Below, one piece after another: positions 8,006 through 15,370 of a stretch of DNA of 38,210 nucleotides. This DNA is from Oscillochloris sp. ZM17-4 (GTDB taxonomy: Bacteria; Chloroflexota; Chloroflexia; Chloroflexales; Chloroflexaceae): assembly GCF_019599295.1 (NCBI RefSeq), contig NZ_JAIEWN010000030.1, forward strand, positions 1-38,210, given 5' to 3'. The translations under genes and the position numbers were made by a program. A model generated the notes under the pieces. The model saw only the letters and a program-made list of their open reading frames with translations. It ran no database searches and was not told the origin of the DNA. Numbering within the stretch: position 1 is the stretch's first letter; each line of letters opens with the position of its first letter.

Positions 8006-8749
8006 ATGGCCATCTTCGAGGTGATCGAGCCGGTGGCGGGCGCGCCCGCGCCGCCCGGCCCGTGGACAACCCGCCCGGCCCCGCCCGCCTCCTTCAGCGC
8101 CGGCGCCGCCCCCGCGGCGGGCGCGCCGGTCTGGCGGGCGCGCCTGCCCGCCGACCCGCAGGCGGCGCGGGCGGCCCTGGACGACGCGGGGCGCGGCCTG
8201 CGCGCCCAGGGGGCCGCACTAGAGACGGCGGAGGGCCGCATGCGGCGGGTGGCTGGCGGCGGGGCCAGCTTCGCGGCGGGACGGACGCCGGCCCCCGAGC
8301 TTGAGCTGATGGGCCTGATCGGCGAGCTGCGGGCGGCCGAGAGCGGCGCGAGCAGCTTTGGCCTGCGCGAGACCGCCAGCGCCGGGTGGGGCGAGGCCGA
8401 GGCGAAGTTCCGCGCCTTCGCCGCGCAGATTCACGAGACCCTGACGAGTTACGCGGTGGTGGAGACGGAGTTTGGCCGGGCGCTGATCGGGCGCACCAGC
8501 GTGGGCTGGACGGGCGACGTGCGCTCGCTTCTGGCGGCCGGGCTGAGCCCCGATCAGGCCGACCTCCACCGCCGCACCCTGGCCCTGGCCCTGGAGTCGC
8601 GGGCGGCGCTGCTGCGCACCTTCACCACCGTGCTGCGCGGCGCGACGATCGTCGCCACGATGATCAGCTCCCCGGTGGGCGCCGTCACGGCGCTGCCGGC
8701 CGCCTGGAAGTTTGTCGATCAGCTGCTCAGCGATATGCGGGGCAGCTAA
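8006..8749 (+). CDS. Unknown protein with Pro/Ala-rich N-terminus and hydrophobic C-terminus
   Basis: A 247-residue protein with no recognised family. Residues 1-60 are rich in Pro, Ala and Gly and probably disordered. From about 48 to 200 it is predicted largely helical (heptad-like Ala/Leu pattern). A hydrophobic stretch at about 208-235 (LRGATIVATMISSPVGAVTALPAAW) could be a membrane-inserting hairpin or a buried helix pair. There is no signal peptide. No good ribosome site precedes the ATG because a family 1 palindrome lies directly upstream. Translation may depend on coupling to the protease gene. The position between the protease and the protein that shares the protease's C-terminal domain suggests it belongs to the same system, perhaps as target or effector; that is inference. 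Confidence 0.65.
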   Translation: MAIFEVIEPVAGAPAPPGPWTTRPAPPASFSAGAAPAAGAPVWRARLPADPQAARAALDDAGRGLRAQGAALETAEGRMRRVAGGGASFAAGRTPAPELELMGLIGELRAAESGASSFGLRETASAGWGEAEAKFRAFAAQIHETLTSYAVVETEFGRALIGRTSVGWTGDVRSLLAAGLSPDQADLHRRTLALALESRAALLRTFTTVLRGATIVATMISSPVGAVTALPAAWKFVDQLLSDMRGS

Positions 8750-8773
8750 GCTGTACAGAGGAGCAACACCCCC

Positions 8774-9112
8774 ATGCCAACCGAGCTTGAGAACTCGATC
8801 CGCTCCGCAGCCGAGAAGGTCGCCGCCTATATCGAGGACGCCTCCTCGATGGAGGTGAAGACCTTCTACGTGCTGACCAGTGCCTCCGCCATGCCTGATC
8901 TGGACAAAGAGCGCCCCGGCGCCTACACGATGGTCCAGCTCGACGGCGACAGCAAGACGGTGGTGCCGATGCGCGAGGGTCGCGACGGCGGCCTGGAGCT
9001 CGACGGGACGCTCTTTGAGATCCACGAGCGGAATGTGGCCACCGCCACCGAGTACCGCGCCCGCGTGCTAAACGCGCTGATCGGGCTGCTCCAGCAGCGG
9101 GGCGGCAGATAA
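8774..9112 (+). CDS. Small protein homologous to the C-terminal domain of the upstream protease
   Basis: A 112-residue protein starting after GAGGAG. It has an amphipathic N-terminal helix (SIRSAAEKVAAYIEDA), a beta-rich centre with LDGDSKTVVPMREG, and a C-terminal helical part (EIHERNVATATEYRARVLNALIGLL). The same order and spacing is found at residues 570-660 of the protease encoded at 5920, with the IEDA, LDGD, VVP.REG and IH motifs conserved. The domain therefore exists both tethered to the protease and free. By analogy with shared adaptor domains in bacterial immune-type systems the free copy may dimerise with the tethered one, recruiting or restraining the protease. No known family name is claimed. 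Confidence 0.7.
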   Translation: MPTELENSIRSAAEKVAAYIEDASSMEVKTFYVLTSASAMPDLDKERPGAYTMVQLDGDSKTVVPMREGRDGGLELDGTLFEIHERNVATATEYRARVLNALIGLLQQRGGR

Positions 9113-9113
9113 T

Positions 9114-9150
9114 GTAAGGGCGCAGCAGCGCCGCGCTGCTGCGCCCTTAC
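9114..9150. repeat. Family 2 palindrome (GTAAGGGCGCAGCAGCG), 17-bp arms
   Basis: Perfect 17-base arms with a CCG loop. It starts one base after the stop codon of the preceding gene and ends directly before the GGAGGAG ribosome site of sufE. Related copies lie at 28339 and 30328. Confidence 0.88.
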
Positions 9151-9162
9151 GGAGGAGCTGGG

Positions 9163-9591
9163 ATGCCAGAGAGAGATCTGCCGCCGCGCCTGCGCGAGAT
9201 CGTCGAGGAGTTTCGCGCGAGCGACCGCGATGAGAAGCTGGAGCTGCTGCTGGAGTATGCCGACCGCCTGCCGCCTCTGCCCGAGTCGCTCCAGGGCCAC
9301 CAGAACATGGAGCAGGTCCACGAGTGCATGAGCCCGGTCTTCGTCTATGCCGAGCGGGAGGGCGAGGGGGTGCGCTTCCACATGGATGTGCCTGCGGAGG
9401 CGCCGACCACCAGGGGCTACGCGTCGCTGCTGTCTGAGGGCCTGCGCGGCACCACGCCCGAGCAGGTGGCCGCCGTGTCGGCCGACTTCATCCAGGAGAT
9501 GGGCCTGCACAAGGTGCTCAGTCCGCAGCGGCTCAACGGGGTCAGCGCCATCCTGGCCTATATGAAGCGCCAGGCCCTGCGGCTAGCCTAG
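9163..9591 (+). CDS. sufE: SufE-family iron-sulfur cluster assembly protein
   Basis: A 142-residue SufE-like protein. The family motif with the sulfur-accepting cysteine is EQVHECMSPVFVYAE, Cys at about residue 52. The opening LPPRLREIVEEF and the later FIQEMGLHKVLSPQRLNGVSAIL also match the family. SufE takes persulfide sulfur from the cysteine desulfurase SufS and stimulates it, feeding iron-sulfur cluster assembly in the cytosol. A strong GGAGGAG site lies six bases before the ATG. No sufS or other suf gene is nearby. It is the last gene of the plus-strand run and is followed by a terminator-like hairpin, so it may share transcripts with the protease genes, though a functional link is not evident. 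Confidence 0.88.
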   Translation: MPERDLPPRLREIVEEFRASDRDEKLELLLEYADRLPPLPESLQGHQNMEQVHECMSPVFVYAEREGEGVRFHMDVPAEAPTTRGYASLLSEGLRGTTPEQVAAVSADFIQEMGLHKVLSPQRLNGVSAILAYMKRQALRLA

Positions 9592-9606
9592 AGGTGAGAA
9601 TCAAAA

Positions 9607-9641
9607 GACGCCAGGGGATGCCTCAGCACACCCCTGGCGTC
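9607..9641 (+). terminator. Terminator-like hairpin after sufE
   Basis: GACGCCAGGGG and its exact complement enclose a 13-base loop. The pyrimidine-rich GCTTTCTCTACTTT follows on the plus strand. This would end the transcript that runs through the protease genes and sufE. Confidence 0.6.
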
Positions 9642-9651
9642 GCTTTCTCTA

Positions 9652-9745
9652 CTTTAGGCAAGGCTCCAGAGCGCTTTATAGGGCAAGGCATCCCAATGCG
9701 CAACCCCTGCCACCTGCCACCTGCCGCCTGAAACCTTGTCTCAAG
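9652..9745. repeat. Heptanucleotide array with inverted ends
   Basis: Three 7-base units (CTGCCAC, CTGCCAC, CTGCCGC) at 9707-9727 run into CCTGAAACCTTGTCT. The stretch opens with CTTTAGGCAAGG (9652-9663) and closes with CCTTGTCTCAAG, which are inverted copies with two mismatches. The sequence CCTGAAACCTTGTCT (9727-9741) is also repeated in inverted form at 10071-10085. Confidence 0.55.
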
Positions 9746-9932
9746 CGACCCGGGAGGCGAGCAGCTCGCGGGCCAGCGTGTCGAGCACGTAGGCCGGCCG
9801 GCGCGACTCACACAGGCCAAATCTCCGGATGAGCGAGCGGCGGTAGATGTGGAGTGATGGGCGGCAGTGTGCTCTGCGGCGCGAGTGCTGGCTGCGCGCA
9901 GGTCGCTCGGATCCGGGGAAGAAAAGTATCAT
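9741..9932 (-). CDS. Possible small gene (63 residues), unknown
   Basis: Read from the ATG at 9932, which has GAGG seven bases upstream and a plausible minus-strand promoter at 9964-9993. The product is basic and rich in Arg, Ser and His, ending in a helix-like RRPAYVLDTLARELLASRVA. No family was recognised. The stop codon lies at the edge of an inverted repeat whose other copy is at 10071-10085. It may be chance in GC-rich DNA; the promoter and ribosome site are the only support. Confidence 0.3.
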   Translation of the reverse strand: MILFFPGSERPARSQHSRRRAHCRPSLHIYRRSLIRRFGLCESRRPAYVLDTLARELLASRVA

Positions 9933-9963
9933 GTGTGACCTCAATGGTACTGTTATCACAACT

Positions 9964-9993
9964 ATCATAGCCTGGGCCGGCGCGCTGCGTCAA
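9964..9993 (-). promoter_or_regulatory. Possible minus-strand promoter
   Basis: On the minus strand TTGACG (9993-9988), an 18-base spacer and TATGAT (9969-9964). It reads toward the small possible gene ending at 9741. The remaining bases of the 9592-10178 gap hold repeats and no recognised gene. Confidence 0.4.
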
Positions 9994-10130
9994 TGAGACG
10001 AACTAGCGCATTTCCTTTGCATCTTTACGGTAATATGCTGTTCAATAGCAGTGTGAGCCAGTGAAGCGTAAGACAAGGTTTCAGGTTGCTTTACAGTTTG
10101 ATGCCGTGAATGGCATTCTATTGTACCAAA

Positions 10131-10158
10131 TCTGCAATCTGCAATCTGCAATCTGCAA
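10131..10158. repeat. Heptanucleotide array, four TCTGCAA units
   Basis: Four perfect direct copies of TCTGCAA followed by TCTTGTCTAAGG. It ends about nine bases before the AAGGAG ribosome site of the aldehyde dehydrogenase gene. The trailing CTTGTCTAAGG recurs as CCTTGCCTAAAG after the array at 20672. Confidence 0.85.
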
Positions 10159-10178
10159 TCTTGTCTAAGGAGCCAGCG

Positions 10179-11633
10179 ATGCCCGAGATGCATATCGACG
10201 GGGCCGCCGCGCCCGCCGCCGGCGGCGCCACCTTCGCCGTGATCAACCCCGCCACCGAGGAGCTGATCGACCACGCGCCGCACGCCGGCCCCGAGGACGC
10301 CCGCCTGGCCGTGGAGGCCGCCAACCGGGCCTCCCGCGAGTGGCGCCGCGCCGGCGCCCACGAGCGCGCCGAGGCCCTCCACGCCATCGCCCAGAAGATC
10401 CGCGCCCACACCGAGGATCTGGCGGCCCTGCTGACCCTGGAGGGCGGCAAGCCGACCAACGAGAACCGCGACGAGATGGCCTGGAGCGCCAGCTGCTTCG
10501 ACTACTACGCCGAGCTCCAGCGCAACAGCCGCGGCCGGGTCATCCCCTCGGTCGAGCCATCGCAGCTGGCCATGGTGCTCAAGGAGCCCTACGGCGTGGT
10601 GGCCGCGATCGTCCCCTGGAACTACCCCATCCTGCTGATGTCATGGAAGGTCGCGCCCGCCCTGGCCGCCGGCAACACGGTGGTGCTCAAGCCCAGCGAG
10701 ATGACGCCGCTCAGCGCGCTCATGTTCGCCGAGCGCTGCTGCGACCACCTGCCCCCCGGGGTGATCAACGTGATCACCGGCTACGGCGACGTCGGCCGCG
10801 AGCTGGTGGTCAGCCCGCACACGCATATGGTCGCCTTCACCGGCAGCTTCGCCACCGGCCGCGAGATCGCCCGCCTGGCCGCCGAGCGGGTCAAGCGCAC
10901 CCACCTGGAGCTCGGCGGCAAGGACGCCTTCATCGTGGCCGATGACGCCGACCTGGACGTGGCCGTGCCCGGCGTGGCCTGGGCCGCCCTGCTCAACGCC
11001 GGGCAGGTCTGCACCTCCACCGAGCGGGTCTACGTGCAGGAGCGGATCGCGCGGCGGTTCACCGAGCGCCTGGTGGACTTCGTGCGCTCGCTGCGCCTCG
11101 GCCCCGGCAGCGAGCCGGGCGTCGACATCGGCCCGCTGGTGGGCGCGAAGTATCGCGCCAAGGTCGAGGAGCACGTCGAGGAGGCGCGCGCGCGCGGCGC
11201 CCAGATCCTCACCGGCGGGCGTCGGCCGCCCCAGCTGCCCCGCGGCTACTTCTACGAGCCGACCGTGCTCAGCGGCGTGGACCACAGCTACCGGATCATG
11301 CGCGAGGAGACGTTTGGGCCGACCATCCCGATCATGCCCTACGGCAGCTTCAACGAGGCGATCGCCCTCGCCAACGACAGCGACTACGGCCTGGGGGCCA
11401 ACCTCTACACCAATGACCCGCGCAAGGTCAAGCAGTACTTCGAGGAGGTGAAGGCCGGCACGCTCTGGGTGAACGACCCGCTCACCGACAATGACGCCGG
11501 GCCATTCGGCGGCATGAAGCTCAGCGGCGGCTCGCGCGAGCTCGGCGAGGAGGGGCTGGAGGCATTCCTGGAGACGAAGCACGTCCACTGGGACTTTTCT
11601 ATGGAGAAAAAGGCGTGGTGGTATCCATACTAA
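10179..11633 (+). CDS. NAD(P)+-dependent aldehyde dehydrogenase
   Basis: A 484-residue ALDH-superfamily enzyme that oxidises an aldehyde to the acid with NAD(P)+. Seen: the PWNYP motif with N148, general base E244 in LELGGKDAF, the nucleotide-binding FTGSFATGREI (220-230), and catalytic C278 in NAGQVCTS. The C-terminal PFGGMKLSGGSRELGEEG is typical of betaine/gamma-aminobutyraldehyde-type members, but the substrate cannot be fixed. The start at 10179 is preferred over an upstream in-frame ATG at 10110 because AAGGAG precedes it and the upstream frame only translates the heptanucleotide array. The 3' end overlaps the convergent recombinase gene by 35 bases, so this gene's end is a candidate integration site of that element. 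Confidence 0.93.
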   Translation: MPEMHIDGAAAPAAGGATFAVINPATEELIDHAPHAGPEDARLAVEAANRASREWRRAGAHERAEALHAIAQKIRAHTEDLAALLTLEGGKPTNENRDEMAWSASCFDYYAELQRNSRGRVIPSVEPSQLAMVLKEPYGVVAAIVPWNYPILLMSWKVAPALAAGNTVVLKPSEMTPLSALMFAERCCDHLPPGVINVITGYGDVGRELVVSPHTHMVAFTGSFATGREIARLAAERVKRTHLELGGKDAFIVADDADLDVAVPGVAWAALLNAGQVCTSTERVYVQERIARRFTERLVDFVRSLRLGPGSEPGVDIGPLVGAKYRAKVEEHVEEARARGAQILTGGRRPPQLPRGYFYEPTVLSGVDHSYRIMREETFGPTIPIMPYGSFNEAIALANDSDYGLGANLYTNDPRKVKQYFEEVKAGTLWVNDPLTDNDAGPFGGMKLSGGSRELGEEGLEAFLETKHVHWDFSMEKKAWWYPY

Positions 11634-13188
11634 CACCTGCGATCTTCAGGCGGATGGCGTCGAGCGTCAGATGACAGATCACGTCGGCGAAGCGGGCGGG
11701 TCGCTTGCCCCGACCCGCTTCGCCCTCATGGGTTAGCGTGATCTCGACACCGAGCAGGTCGATGAAGCGGCGCTTCTTCTCAGGCGTGAGCTGGGCGAGG
11801 TTGTCACGGATAGCACGTACCAGTTCGCACAGCTCATCGGCGCGATCTTGGGCTGTCGCCATCCCTGTAAGCCGCTGCTCCATCGTTTCAATCGCTGATC
11901 GGCAGCTCTCCCTCGCCTGATCAAGGTGCTGCTTCTGCGCCGCGATCTCTTCAAGGTTAAACACACCGGCTGTATACAGCTCGATGAGCTTGCTCGCTTG
12001 TGCATCGAGAATCTCCAGTTGCCGGGCGATGATATTGCGCTCGCCCAAGATACGATCGCGCTCGCTCTCAGCTTTGTCATCCAGCCCCTCGACGGCTGCG
12101 CGGATGCGATCCTCGCTCAATACCTCAGCGTCGATCCAAGTCCATATAATATCGTCGAGAGCCTCGCAGGGGAACTGAGGCAGGTTGCACTTGGGCGGGT
12201 AGGTGGTGTGCGTCGTCTTGATCCGATGACAGCGGTAATAGTGATGGATACCCCGCCCGCCCTGCGAGCCAGCACAGGCAGCCCCACACATACCACATTT
12301 GACGTGCCCGGTTAGCAAGTAGAACTTTGAGTTCATCTTACGGCCGACTTTGATGCGTGCATAGCGCTCCTCTCGTATATGCGCGACCGCTTCCCACTCA
12401 AGCGGATCGATGATTGGTGGAATACTGAAGATGAAGGAGTCCTTGCCATGCCGGCACAGTAGATCGCCCTTATAAGCAGGGTTGTGGAGCATGGCCCCAA
12501 CTGTGTTGCCGCTCCACTCGCCCCGCTCACGCATCTTCACCTTCTTGATGTAGAAGCGCCGATCTGCGGGCGTTGGGATGCGCAGCTCACTAAGCCGCCC
12601 AACAATCTGTAAGGTGCCGTACCCTTCGAGATACCAGCCGTAGATCATCCGAATGATCGCGGCCTCCTCTTCATCGATCTCGATGTGAACGCGCTGATCG
12701 TCGGTGTAGCGATACCCAAAGGGCAGCTTATTCCCATGCCCCAGATCGCTCTCTAGCCGGCGGCGCATTCCGCGCTGCGTGCGCTCGCGGATCTTCAGCC
12801 GCTCATATTCGGCGAAGGCCGCCTCGATAGTCTCCATGAGTCCGCCTTCGGGCGAGTCCTGAGTGATGCCGCGCGCCACGGTATGCAGCTCAACCCCGGC
12901 AGTCTTTACCTCGTCCCGCAGCAGCATCGCATGGGCAACGCTGCGCGTCAGGCGATCCGAGCTGTAGACGATCACGGCATCAACGGCCTTCGCCCTTATC
13001 AGATCGCGCACCTTCGTTAAGCTGGGGCGCTCCAGGATTGCCCCGCTCATGACATCGGATACAGCCGCTACGACCGTGAGGCCCTGCTGCTCTGCATAGC
13101 GCCGGCTGGCAGCCTCCTGGCTCGGCAGGCTGTAGTTATCGGCCTGCTCATCACTCGACACTCGACTGTAGATAATCGCGCGCTTCAT
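11599..13188 (-). CDS. Large serine recombinase (site-specific integrase)
   Basis: A 529-residue recombinase from the ATG at 13188 (MKRAIIYSRVSSDEQ) with AGGGGA upstream. The N-terminal resolvase domain has the YSRVS motif, nucleophile Ser11, and the later YSSDRLTRS and AEYERLKIRERTQRG segments. The recombinase domain follows (about 160-270, with PFGYRY and YKGDLLCRHG). A zinc ribbon starts at CGMCGAAC and a long coiled coil begins near residue 390. This is the plan of phage and ICE integrases that join attP and attB without host factors. The stop lies 35 bases inside the 3' end of the convergent aldehyde dehydrogenase gene. It probably shares a promoter with the broken small gene at 13249-13476. 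No other intact phage or conjugation gene is nearby. Confidence 0.93.
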   Translation of the reverse strand: MKRAIIYSRVSSDEQADNYSLPSQEAASRRYAEQQGLTVVAAVSDVMSGAILERPSLTKVRDLIRAKAVDAVIVYSSDRLTRSVAHAMLLRDEVKTAGVELHTVARGITQDSPEGGLMETIEAAFAEYERLKIRERTQRGMRRRLESDLGHGNKLPFGYRYTDDQRVHIEIDEEEAAIIRMIYGWYLEGYGTLQIVGRLSELRIPTPADRRFYIKKVKMRERGEWSGNTVGAMLHNPAYKGDLLCRHGKDSFIFSIPPIIDPLEWEAVAHIREERYARIKVGRKMNSKFYLLTGHVKCGMCGAACAGSQGGRGIHHYYRCHRIKTTHTTYPPKCNLPQFPCEALDDIIWTWIDAEVLSEDRIRAAVEGLDDKAESERDRILGERNIIARQLEILDAQASKLIELYTAGVFNLEEIAAQKQHLDQARESCRSAIETMEQRLTGMATAQDRADELCELVRAIRDNLAQLTPEKKRRFIDLLGVEITLTHEGEAGRGKRPARFADVICHLTLDAIRLKIAGVSMDTTTPFSP

Positions 13189-13203
13189 ATATTTCCCCTG
13201 ATG

Positions 13204-13238
13204 ACAGTCAGGTGTTGCCGACGGCAGCACCTGACTGT
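13204..13238. repeat. Hairpin between small ORF and recombinase
   Basis: ACAGTCAGGTG (13204-13214) complements 13228-13238, with an inner TGCC/GGCA stem and one mismatch. It lies in the minus-strand leader of the recombinase gene, so it may attenuate or delimit transcription. No T run follows. Confidence 0.5.
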
Positions 13239-13248
13239 GTTGCTCTTC

Positions 13249-13476
13249 CTACGCAGCGATGAGATGGGCAATAGCTTTGCTTCCGGCGCTCATCGTCAAC
13301 ACCTCGGGCTGGCGATGAGTGAGCACTTTGTAGGCGTGCTCATCGAGCCGGAGCTGACCGGCGCTCTCGGTGGGCGCATAACCGATCTATACACCGTCGT
13401 AGTACAGGGCGAAGTCGCGCGTCTCGGGGTCGAAGGCAATGTGCTTGCCGGTCTGTGGTATCCTGTGTCTTGCCAT
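13249..13476 (-). pseudogene. Small gene interrupted by an in-frame amber codon
   Basis: An ATG at 13476 with AAGGAG ten bases upstream opens a 75-codon frame starting MARHRIPQTGKHIAFDPETR. Codon 30 is TAG (bases 13389-13387). Reading continues sensibly beyond it (IGYAPTESAGQLRLDEHAYKVL) to a second TAG at 13251-13249. One base change from TAC/TAT would give DGVYIGY, so a recent nonsense mutation or a read-through codon is likely. Function is unknown. It lies in the recombinase's transcription unit, 60 bases upstream of it, behind a good promoter. Confidence 0.6.
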
Positions 13477-13552
13477 AGAAGTCACTCCTTCTGTGGTTTC
13501 TACGCCGCTTCGGTCTGTCCACCGGGGCGGCGTTGCTTTGTGTAATAGAGAC

Positions 13553-13581
13553 ATTATATCATATTTAGACTATTTTGTCTA
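13553..13581 (-). promoter_or_regulatory. Minus-strand promoter for the recombinase unit
   Basis: TAGACA (13581-13576), a 17-base spacer and TATAAT (13558-13553) on the minus strand. It reads into the amber-interrupted small gene and the serine recombinase. The -35 box is half of a TAGAC-N6-GTCTA palindrome. Confidence 0.65.
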
Positions 13582-13592
13582 CTTAGACTATT
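13565..13592. promoter_or_regulatory. Operator-like repeats between divergent promoters
   Basis: TTAGACTATT occurs at 13565-13574 and 13583-13592, 18 bases apart. The first copy forms the palindrome TAGAC-TATTTT-GTCTA (13566-13581). The sites cover the -35 box of the minus promoter and reach the -35 region of the plus promoter, as expected of a switch that a small DNA-binding protein would control. Confidence 0.5.
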
Positions 13593-13619
13593 GTAGTAAT
13601 TTCAGATATCTGGTACAAT
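13591..13619 (+). promoter_or_regulatory. Plus-strand extended -10 promoter for the HTH gene
   Basis: TGGTACAAT at 13611-13619 is an extended -10 element. The -35 position (TTGTAG, 13591-13596) is weak. It reads into the small HTH gene at 13667. The identical CTGGTACAAT string also precedes the amidohydrolase gene near 23420. Confidence 0.5.
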
Positions 13620-13666
13620 CGCACTGAATACGCCGTTTGCGCGACTGAGAGGGGGTGATTGGTGTA

Positions 13667-13870
13667 ATGTCAGCCGAACTCTTGACACCAGAGGAAGTCG
13701 GGAAGGTGCTGCGGGTGAGTGATCAGACCGTGGTGGCCATGTGCAAGAAGGAGGAGCTTCAGCACGCGAAAGTGGGGAAGCAATACCGGATCTTCGCCCA
13801 GCAACTCGCCGATAAGCTCGGATGGACGCGCGACAAGCTCGCGCAAGAAATGGGGAAGGCAGATGCGTGA
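13667..13870 (+). CDS. Excisionase-like helix-turn-helix DNA-binding protein
   Basis: A 67-residue protein. LLTPEEVGKVLRVSDQTVVAMCKKEELQHAKVGKQYRI is the winged HTH of the excisionase/MerR-like (HTH_17) family: a recognition helix around SDQTVVAMCKK and a wing ending YRI. A short tail follows. The ATG at 13667 is chosen because GGTGAT lies eight bases upstream; a GTG at 13655 is also in frame. Known family members act as recombination directionality factors or small repressors in mobile elements. Divergent placement from a serine recombinase, over shared operator-like repeats, fits either role. Confidence 0.75.
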   Translation: MSAELLTPEEVGKVLRVSDQTVVAMCKKEELQHAKVGKQYRIFAQQLADKLGWTRDKLAQEMGKADA

Positions 13871-13902
13871 AGCCGCCCCGCGTGCGCTCCGGGAAGAGTT
13901 AA

Positions 13903-14226
13903 GCACGCGAGACGGCCGAGGCACGGCTAACTGACGCTAACCGCGCCCTCTATGATACCACTCTGGTTCACGACGCCCATAGCCAGCGCTTCGAGAAGGC
14001 TGTGGTCGTGACAAACGACTCCGACCTCTGCGAGCCAATTCGCATTGTGCGCGATGAGCTGCGCCTGCCGATCGGGATCTTCTACCCCGATAAGAGCCTG
14101 AGCCGGCAGCTCCATCAGTACGCCTCGTTCGTCAAGCCGATCCGCCAGCGCATCCTACAGAACAGCCAGTTCCCGCCTGCGCTGACTGATAGCACCGGCG
14201 CGTTTCACAAGCCGAGATCGTGGTAG
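13903..14226 (+). pseudogene. 3' part of a NYN-domain (PIN-like nuclease) gene
   Basis: The frame is open from codon 13903 after a stop and has no proper start. The encoded segment (YDTTLVHDAHSQRFEKAVVVTNDSDL, split here as YDTTLVHDAH and AVVVTNDSDL) has the core Asp-rich motif TNDSDL of NYN/LabA-like nucleases. PIRIVRDEL and the family-type ending NSQFPPALTD...FHKPRSW follow. The N-terminal part, with the first metal-binding aspartate, is missing. A GTG at 14002 could start only a useless fragment. The sequence upstream is the HTH gene's tail, so the 5' end was lost at the border of the mobile element. Confidence 0.65.
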
Positions 14227-14268
14227 TCGCCCGCCAGCAGAGGGGATCGCGGCGCAGGTCGTAGCGGT

Positions 14269-15370
14269 CTAGGCTTCGGGCGCTTCCAGCCCCGGCAGTG
14301 CGTCGATGATCTGCATGGTCTCTATGCTGACTGTGATCACCCGGCCGACGAGCCGCGCGATGTACTCCTCGTCGTCGGGGCGGTTGGGGTCGCTCACGAT
14401 GCCGCTGCGCTTGTCGGTGCTTACCTTGTACTGGTCGATCACCCACTCCAGGGCCGAGCGGTTGCCCAGCCGGTAGCGGAAGCACTCCGGCGGGATGCCG
14501 GCCAGGGTGAGCGAGGGGTTGACGGTCAGGGCGGTCTTGTCGGCGCTGAGCTTCATCCGCTCGACCCGCCAGGAGAAGGGGATATCTTTGTTCTCGATCC
14601 AGGTAAGCCGGTGCTCGCGGGCCTGCTCGTAGCCCAGGTGCAGCTCGGCCAGCCGCCGGCCGGCCTCGACGAAGGCGGCGAAGTGCTCGGCCGGCACCAG
14701 CGGCAGGCGCGGCAGCTCGCGCTTCAGGTTCTCGGCGTAGCGCTCGCGGTAGGCCGGGTGGTGCAGCAGCCCGTACACGTAGTCGAAGATGTCGCGCTTT
14801 GTGACGCTCTCCCCGTAGGCCGCCCGGAACTCCCCCAGCGCCCAGTCGGTGATGTTCTCGCGCCGGTTGCCCCCGTCCTCGTCGTAGACATAGAAGGGGA
14901 AGCATTGGGTGCCACCATTGGCTGAATTAGAAAATTTCATTTCGACAATGCGATTTGAGACCAGACAGTAAAAAACATCATGACTAACACCACTAAAGCA
15001 TATGACCGCGTTTTCTAATTCAGACCGAACATCCGGGAAAATACTCGGAAACACATAGACTTCTTCATTGAGAATCCTGTCAAAAAATAGATATTGCTTA
15101 CAGAATGGTCGATAAAGGCTCTCTCTTATCTTATTTTTCACATATACAGCGTAATTGCCACGCTGTAAGTCTAATTTAAGATCTCTACTCCACTTAATAG
15201 AGGTATAATTAACAAAGTCATCTATGTTCGTGCCACGCTCAGCGCGCTTAAATCTATCAACCTCGCCATTATAGTCTGCTATAAATTCACGAATATGTAC
15301 TAACAGAGTAGGCTTATGGAACCCGAATACCGTAGAATCACGGTTTGTACGAACTCCCACACCGGCGCAT
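14269..15370 (-). pseudogene. C-terminal fragment of a type ISP restriction-modification enzyme
   Basis: About 365 residues of the target-recognition part of a type ISP (LlaBIII-like) single-chain enzyme. Recognisable blocks are SLYRPFCKQYLFFDR, NAVICFSGV, CFPFYVYDED, NITDWALGEFRAAYG, DIFDYVYGLLHHPAYRERYA, LAELHLGYE, and RLGNRSALEWVIDQYKV followed by STDKRSGIV. The nuclease, helicase and methyltransferase parts, normally more than 1000 residues upstream, are absent. The open frame is cut by the family 1 palindrome at 15371 and runs on through it to 15471 in sequence that is antisense-free filler shared with tsaD. Bases 14925-15370 are AT-rich while 14269-14915 are GC-rich, so the fragment looks mosaic. 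It is probably not functional. Confidence 0.8.

Noticed and set aside
8006-8749. Bacterial gasdermin
   Set aside because: Size and protease neighbour fit, but the beta-rich gasdermin pattern and N-terminal cysteine palmitoylation site are absent and the protein looks helical and Pro/Ala-rich.
10110-10178. Upstream start for the aldehyde dehydrogenase
   Set aside because: The extra 23 residues translate the TCTGCAA array, and AAGGAG precedes the internal ATG at 10179.
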